64,000 nt of DNA, from positions 124,001 to 188,000 of the forward strand of contig CAVSDH010000014.1 in the NCBI GenBank assembly GCA_963726765.1, written 5' to 3'. A program made the position numbers and the translations under genes. Numbering within the stretch: position 1 is the stretch's first letter; each line of letters begins with the position of its first letter. This document shows, piece after piece, positions 58,754-64,000 of this stretch. The notes under the pieces were generated by a model. The model made no database searches and was not told the origin of the DNA. It was given only the letters and a program-made list of their open reading frames with translations. Source of the DNA: CAIWHR01 sp963726765. GTDB lineage: Bacteria > Pseudomonadota > Gammaproteobacteria > Burkholderiales > Casimicrobiaceae.

Positions 58754-60457
58754 ATGAACAAACAACGGCCGATCATCTCCCGCAACGCGATTCGTTGGAC
58801 CGGACTGGCCGTGGTCGCGTGGCTCGTCACGCTCTCCTTTCTGACACGGCCGGCGGATGCGCAGACGGCCGTCGAGGCGGGCGTCGTCGCGGCGGGGACG
58901 AAGCCCGCGGCGGGAGCCGCGAGAGTGACGGCGGCCGCGGCACCGGCGAAAACAGCCGCCGCGGCACCGACGAAGACAGCCGCCGTTGCGCCCGCGGCGA
59001 AAACCACGACGCAAGCCGCACCGCCCGCGTCGGCAATGCCGCCAGCGCCGGCGCCGGTCGCCAGTGCGCCGGTGTGCGTGGGCGAGCTTCCGGGACCGCT
59101 TTCCGTGGCCGTGGTTGCGGGCAAATCGACGCTGCTGAAGCTTCCCGGTCCGATCACGCTGCGCACGCTGGGCGACGAGGAAGTCGTACAGGCCCGCCTG
59201 TTGAGTCCCGAAGCGCTGTACCTGCTCGGACTCGGCATCGGCGCGACGAACATGATCCTGCAGGACGCGGCAGGGCGTTGCACGATCGTTGACGTCTCGG
59301 TCGGCATGGACGGTTCCGCGCTGCAGTCGAAGCTCGCGCAGCTGATGCCCGGCGGCAAGGACATCGTGGTGACGGCCGCCGCCGACACGTTGGTGCTCAC
59401 GGGAACCGTTTCCGACGTCATCGCCGTCGATCAGGCCGTCATGCTCGCCAATGCCTACGTGCGCGGAACGCTGGACAAGGGGCGGCTTGGCGCGAGCCAG
59501 GCGGGCGGCGATGCGAACGGCGGACGTCAGAGCGCACGTGTCGTCAACATGCTGAGCGTCGCGGCGCCGCAGCAGGTGCTGCTGGAAGTCAAGGTGGCCG
59601 AAGTGTCGAAGTCGCTGATCGACAAGCTTGGCGCGAGCCTCAACCTGCAGAAAGTGAGCGGTGGTTGGACGTACAGCATCCTGACGGATTTTCTCGTGGG
59701 CGGCGCCGGCTTGCTCGACGCGTTCCGCAAGGCGACGGGCGAATTCATCACCATCGACGCCGAAAAAAAGGACGGTCTCGTCAAGATCCTGGCGGAACCG
59801 AATCTGATGGCGATCAGCGGTCAGGAGGGCAGCTTCCATGCGGGCGGCACCGTGTATTTTCCGGTAACGCAGAGCGGGACCTTCGGCGCTGCGCCGACGA
59901 TCACGCTGCAGCCGGAAGATTTCGGCGTCAAGCTCAAGTTCACGCCCACCGTCCTCGAAGGCGGCCGCATCAATCTCCGGGTAACGCCCGAGGTTTCGGA
60001 ACTCGCTCCGGAAGGGGTTGTGATACAGGCGGTTTCCGCCGCGGGACGGACGATTGCGCCTGTGATCACCGCGCGTCGCGCGTCGACGACCGTCCAGCTC
60101 TTCGACGGCCAAAGCTTCGCGATCGGCGGACTCATCAAGAACAATGCCATGACCGACATCAAGGCGTTCCCGTTGCTGGGCGAGATTCCCGTCATCGGCG
60201 CGCTGTTCCGCAGCACGTCGTTCCAGACCGACAAGACCGAGTTGCTGTTCGTGGTCACGCCGCATCTCGTCAAACCCATCGCCGCAAATTACCGCCTGCC
60301 GACGGATGCCTACATTCCGCCGAGCCGCACCGAGCTTTTCCTGGGCGGGAAGATGGAGGGCTCACCGCCCGAGCCGGCGCCCGCGGTTCCACCGGCACCG
60401 GCGGCGCCCCCGGCACCGAATCCGCCGAAAGCGCCCTCCGGATTTCAACTCAACTAG
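58754..60457 (+). CDS. cpaC: Tad secretin CpaC/RcpA
   Basis: The 567-residue protein has a signal peptide, then an alanine/proline-rich stretch (about 55-115). The pilus N-terminal domain follows (LPGPITLRTLGDEEVVQAR) with a BON-like region, and the C-terminal secretin domain has VPVIGALFRSTSFQTDKTEL-type motif and VVTPHLVKPI. It forms the outer-membrane pore. A proline-rich tail closes it. ATG 58754 (MNKQRP) is preferred over 58712. Confidence 0.93.
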   Translation: MNKQRPIISRNAIRWTGLAVVAWLVTLSFLTRPADAQTAVEAGVVAAGTKPAAGAARVTAAAAPAKTAAAAPTKTAAVAPAAKTTTQAAPPASAMPPAPAPVASAPVCVGELPGPLSVAVVAGKSTLLKLPGPITLRTLGDEEVVQARLLSPEALYLLGLGIGATNMILQDAAGRCTIVDVSVGMDGSALQSKLAQLMPGGKDIVVTAAADTLVLTGTVSDVIAVDQAVMLANAYVRGTLDKGRLGASQAGGDANGGRQSARVVNMLSVAAPQQVLLEVKVAEVSKSLIDKLGASLNLQKVSGGWTYSILTDFLVGGAGLLDAFRKATGEFITIDAEKKDGLVKILAEPNLMAISGQEGSFHAGGTVYFPVTQSGTFGAAPTITLQPEDFGVKLKFTPTVLEGGRINLRVTPEVSELAPEGVVIQAVSAAGRTIAPVITARRASTTVQLFDGQSFAIGGLIKNNAMTDIKAFPLLGEIPVIGALFRSTSFQTDKTELLFVVTPHLVKPIAANYRLPTDAYIPPSRTELFLGGKMEGSPPEPAPAVPPAPAAPPAPNPPKAPSGFQLN

Positions 60458-60467
60458 CGAGACAGCC

Positions 60468-60782
60468 GTGAAGACTTCATTCCAATTCAGAACGACCCTG
60501 GCGCTTGCCGGATTGGTTGCACTCTGCGGTTGCGAAACGCTCACGCCGCGGCTGGACCAGGCTTACGGCGACGCCGTGAACACGGCGACGGCGCAGCAGA
60601 CGTTGAACCGGGACGCCGCAGCGCAGAACGCCAGGAAAACGGTGGCCGGGATCGATGGCCCGACCGCGAAGGAGATCGTCGACCGTTATCGCAAGTCGTT
60701 CAGGAATCCCGAGCCCGCGCCTAGCGTCTTTGCGATCGGCGTGTCCGGCGGCGGCTCCGGTCAGGGAGGACAAGGTCAGTAG
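60468..60782 (+). CDS. Small Tad-locus lipoprotein
   Basis: The 104-residue protein starts at GTG 60468, ten bases after cpaC. It has a lipoprotein signal with lipobox ALCGC. The mature part is short and polar (KEIVDRYRKSFRNPEPAPS) with a glycine-rich end. In other Tad loci this position holds CpaD/RcpB or a small pilotin-like lipoprotein. Function is inferred only from position. Confidence 0.8.
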   Translation: MKTSFQFRTTLALAGLVALCGCETLTPRLDQAYGDAVNTATAQQTLNRDAAAQNARKTVAGIDGPTAKEIVDRYRKSFRNPEPAPSVFAIGVSGGGSGQGGQGQ

Positions 60783-60827
60783 AGGAACTCGCGCGCGCCG
60801 AGGGGGTGGACTTCGATCGCGCCGCAA

Positions 60828-62090
60828 ATGACGTCGAAGCGACCGCATGACAGCAATGCCAATGCGAACACAGAGATGAATGACCGGATCACGATCGAAA
60901 GCGCAGCGGCCGCCGAGACCGGCGCAAGGATTCTTGTCTTCGGCGCCGCACGCGAGAAACTCGACGCAATCGCCCGGGTCTTGAAAACGGACGGTGATGG
61001 GGGATTGGTCAGCACCAGTGTGGGCGCGACCGATCAACTCGCCGCTGCCGTCGCACGCGCCGACCCCGATCTGCTGATCGTCCTGTTGCCGGACGCCGGT
61101 CTGCCGGTGCTCGAGCAAGTCGACCGCCTCGGGCATCTCTATACGCGGATGACGCCCATTCTGCTGTGCAATCAGCAGTCTCCCGAGTTCCTCATGGAGG
61201 CCATGCGCGTGGGAATCCGGGAAGTGCTTCCGCTCGACGCACCGCCGGACGTGCTGCGGAGCGCAGTCTCGCGGTTTTCGCAGAAGCGCACCGCGGCGCC
61301 CGGGCAAAACGGGAAGGTCATCGCGTTCATGTCGTGCAAGGGCGGTGGTGGCGGCGCCACATTTCTCGCGACCAATCTCGCGTACGCGCTGGCCGAGGTC
61401 GAGCACAAGAGGGTCATCCTCATCGACCTGAACCTGCAATGGGGGGATGCGGCATTTTTCGTCACCGAGAAGAAACCCGCGAGCACATTGGCCGACGTGG
61501 CTTCACAGATCCATCGAGTCGACGCCGCGTTCCTGACGTCGAGCCTCGTGAATGCGCACCCGTTGTTCGGCATCCTCGCAGCGCCAGAGGACCCTGTGCA
61601 GGCGCTGGAGGTCAAGGCCGAGCACATCGACGTGCTGATCCGGCTCGCCCGCAACAACTACGATTTCGTGATTCTCGACGCGGGACGCGCGCTCGACGCG
61701 GTGACGATCCGCGCGCTCGACAATGCGGACGCCGTGTATCCGGTGATCCAGATGAGCCTTCCCTTCATCCGCGACGGCAAGCGTTTGATGGAAGCGTTCC
61801 GGTCGCTCGGGTACGCCGACGAGAAAGTGAAGCTGATCGTCAACCGCTACGAGAAAAAAGGCGACGTCCGGCTCGAAGAAATGGAGCAGGCGGTCGGCGT
61901 CAAGGCGGTCCGCACGCTTCCGAACGACTACGCGGCAGTCTCGGCGTCGATCAACCAGGGCATGCCGGTCGTCGTGCTGGCGCCGAACAGCAGCGTCGCC
62001 AGAAGCATCAAGGAATTCGCGCAGGATCTGGTCGCGACTCCGCGTGTGGAGACCGGCGGATGGTTTGCCCGGATGATCCGGCGCGCATGA
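60828..62090 (+). CDS. cpaE: Pilus localisation ATPase CpaE/TadZ
   Basis: The 420-residue protein has an N-terminal receiver-like domain (ARILVFGAAREKLDAIARVL to about 140) and a MinD/ParA-like domain with a deviant P-loop (SCKGGGGGATFLATNLA) that keeps the first lysine but not the second. It positions the Tad machine at the pole in studied species. An alternative start is ATG 60876. Confidence 0.9.
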   Translation: MTSKRPHDSNANANTEMNDRITIESAAAAETGARILVFGAAREKLDAIARVLKTDGDGGLVSTSVGATDQLAAAVARADPDLLIVLLPDAGLPVLEQVDRLGHLYTRMTPILLCNQQSPEFLMEAMRVGIREVLPLDAPPDVLRSAVSRFSQKRTAAPGQNGKVIAFMSCKGGGGGATFLATNLAYALAEVEHKRVILIDLNLQWGDAAFFVTEKKPASTLADVASQIHRVDAAFLTSSLVNAHPLFGILAAPEDPVQALEVKAEHIDVLIRLARNNYDFVILDAGRALDAVTIRALDNADAVYPVIQMSLPFIRDGKRLMEAFRSLGYADEKVKLIVNRYEKKGDVRLEEMEQAVGVKAVRTLPNDYAAVSASINQGMPVVVLAPNSSVARSIKEFAQDLVATPRVETGGWFARMIRRA

Positions 62091-62121
62091 GCGAAGCTCA
62101 CAACAGGACGAGAGGGACCCG

Positions 62122-63480
<1,359 letters not shown>

Positions 63481-63491
63481 CCGAAGCCGCG

Positions 63492-64000
63492 ATGCACGAC
63501 GTTTCCTACTACCTGTTCGCAATGTTGCTGTTTCTGGCCGTGGTCCTGCTGTTCGAGGGTGTCTACGTATGGTGGAACGACTCGCGGGGACCGGAGGCAA
63601 AGCGCATCGAACGGCGATTGCGGCTCATGTTCGCCGGCGCGCAGGAGGGCGGCGAGAAGCTCTCCATCCTGAAGACGCGGATGTTGTCCGATACCCCTTC
63701 GGTGCAGCGATTGCTGCTCGCGGTCCCGCGCGTCCACAGGCTCGACCGGCTTCTCGAGCAGTCGGGGTTGAGCTGGAGCGTCGCCCAGTTTCTGACGCTG
63801 ACATTCGCCGGCGCCGCCTTGGGACTGGCACTGGCGCTTGTGCTGGGGGCCCCGGCGGGCTGGACGATCGTCGCCTGCATCGCCGTCGCGGCGCTGCCCC
63901 TCGTGCATGTGCTGGCTCGCAAGAGCAAACGGCTCGTGGAGATCGACCGCCAGTTGCCCGACGCCATGGACATGATGAGCCGCGCGCTGCGCGCAGGGCA
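63492..64000 (+). CDS. tadB: Tad inner-membrane platform protein TadB (partial)
   Basis: The first 169 codons are present: an N-terminal helix (YYLFAMLLFLAVVLLFEGV), a cytoplasmic region, two helices (LTLTFAGAALGLALALVLGA; WTIVACIAVAALPLVHVLA) and the beginning of the T2SSF domain (LPDAMDMMSRALRAG). The frame is open to the window edge. It works with TadC as the platform. Confidence 0.92.
   Translation, partial: MHDVSYYLFAMLLFLAVVLLFEGVYVWWNDSRGPEAKRIERRLRLMFAGAQEGGEKLSILKTRMLSDTPSVQRLLLAVPRVHRLDRLLEQSGLSWSVAQFLTLTFAGAALGLALALVLGAPAGWTIVACIAVAALPLVHVLARKSKRLVEIDRQLPDAMDMMSRALRAG

Overview
The window is a high-GC (roughly two thirds G+C) chromosomal segment from a betaproteobacterium, most likely of the Burkholderiales/Nitrosomonadales range. 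The evidence is gene order and protein character: cysE-iscR-iscS-iscU-iscA-hscB-hscA-fdx-iscX, divergent lplT/alr, hldD-comEA-cysM-exonuclease, tsaB-rimI-family 4 uracil-DNA glycosylase, and tesA divergent from a YbbA/YbbP-type ABC transporter. I see no rRNA, tRNA, CRISPR array, prophage or insertion sequence.

Layout. 1-5453 (minus): a very large secreted surface protein (signal peptide, SdrD-B-like repeat, IPT/TIG-like stretch, parallel beta-helix), open at the left edge. 5682-6296: a lytic transglycosylase. 6956-12426: a signalling module with two membrane-anchored, degenerate NarX/DegS-type sensor kinases facing a canonical PAS-PAS histidine kinase and its NarL-type response regulator. 12752-17504: AI-2E-family permease, suhB, trmJ, a DUF3667-like membrane protein and cysE. 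17517-23409: the isc operon with a recognisable IscR-type operator over its promoter. 23636-28113: two very long glycosyltransferases, each carrying a SEC-C zinc motif. 28180-50942: mainly housekeeping genes (rlmD, tsaB, rimI, UDG, lemA with two TPM proteins, lplT, alr, hldD, two comEA-like genes, cysM, exonuclease, a DUF1501/DUF1800 pair, phzF-like, mnmH, tesA, YbbA/YbbP, a group II truncated globin). 51311-64000: a Tad/Flp pilus locus (TadE, second TadE-like, TadG-like, a membrane methyltransferase, two Flp pilins, CpaA, an AAA+ ATPase, CpaB, CpaC, a small lipoprotein, CpaE, CpaF, TadB cut by the right edge).

How they work together. The Tad genes form one machine: pilins and pseudopilins, prepilin peptidase, secretin and its periplasmic partner, localisation ATPase, motor ATPase and inner-membrane platform. 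Two members are not part of the textbook set: the AAA+ ATPase and the ICMT/PEMT-like methyltransferase. The isc cluster is a complete Fe-S assembly line fed by IscS-derived sulfur, with cysE (cysteine precursor supply) just upstream. The most unusual part is the signalling module. The two membrane sensors are homologous to each other, but one lacks the ATP-binding boxes and the other lacks both those boxes and the phospho-accepting histidine, while the neighbouring soluble PAS kinase and regulator are intact.

Data quality. At least eighteen genes' worth of frame changes occur, in essential genes (iscS, hscA) as well as accessory ones, and most are single-base insertions. I read them as sequencing or assembly error rather than gene decay, so the disrupted genes are annotated as single CDSs across the shifts.
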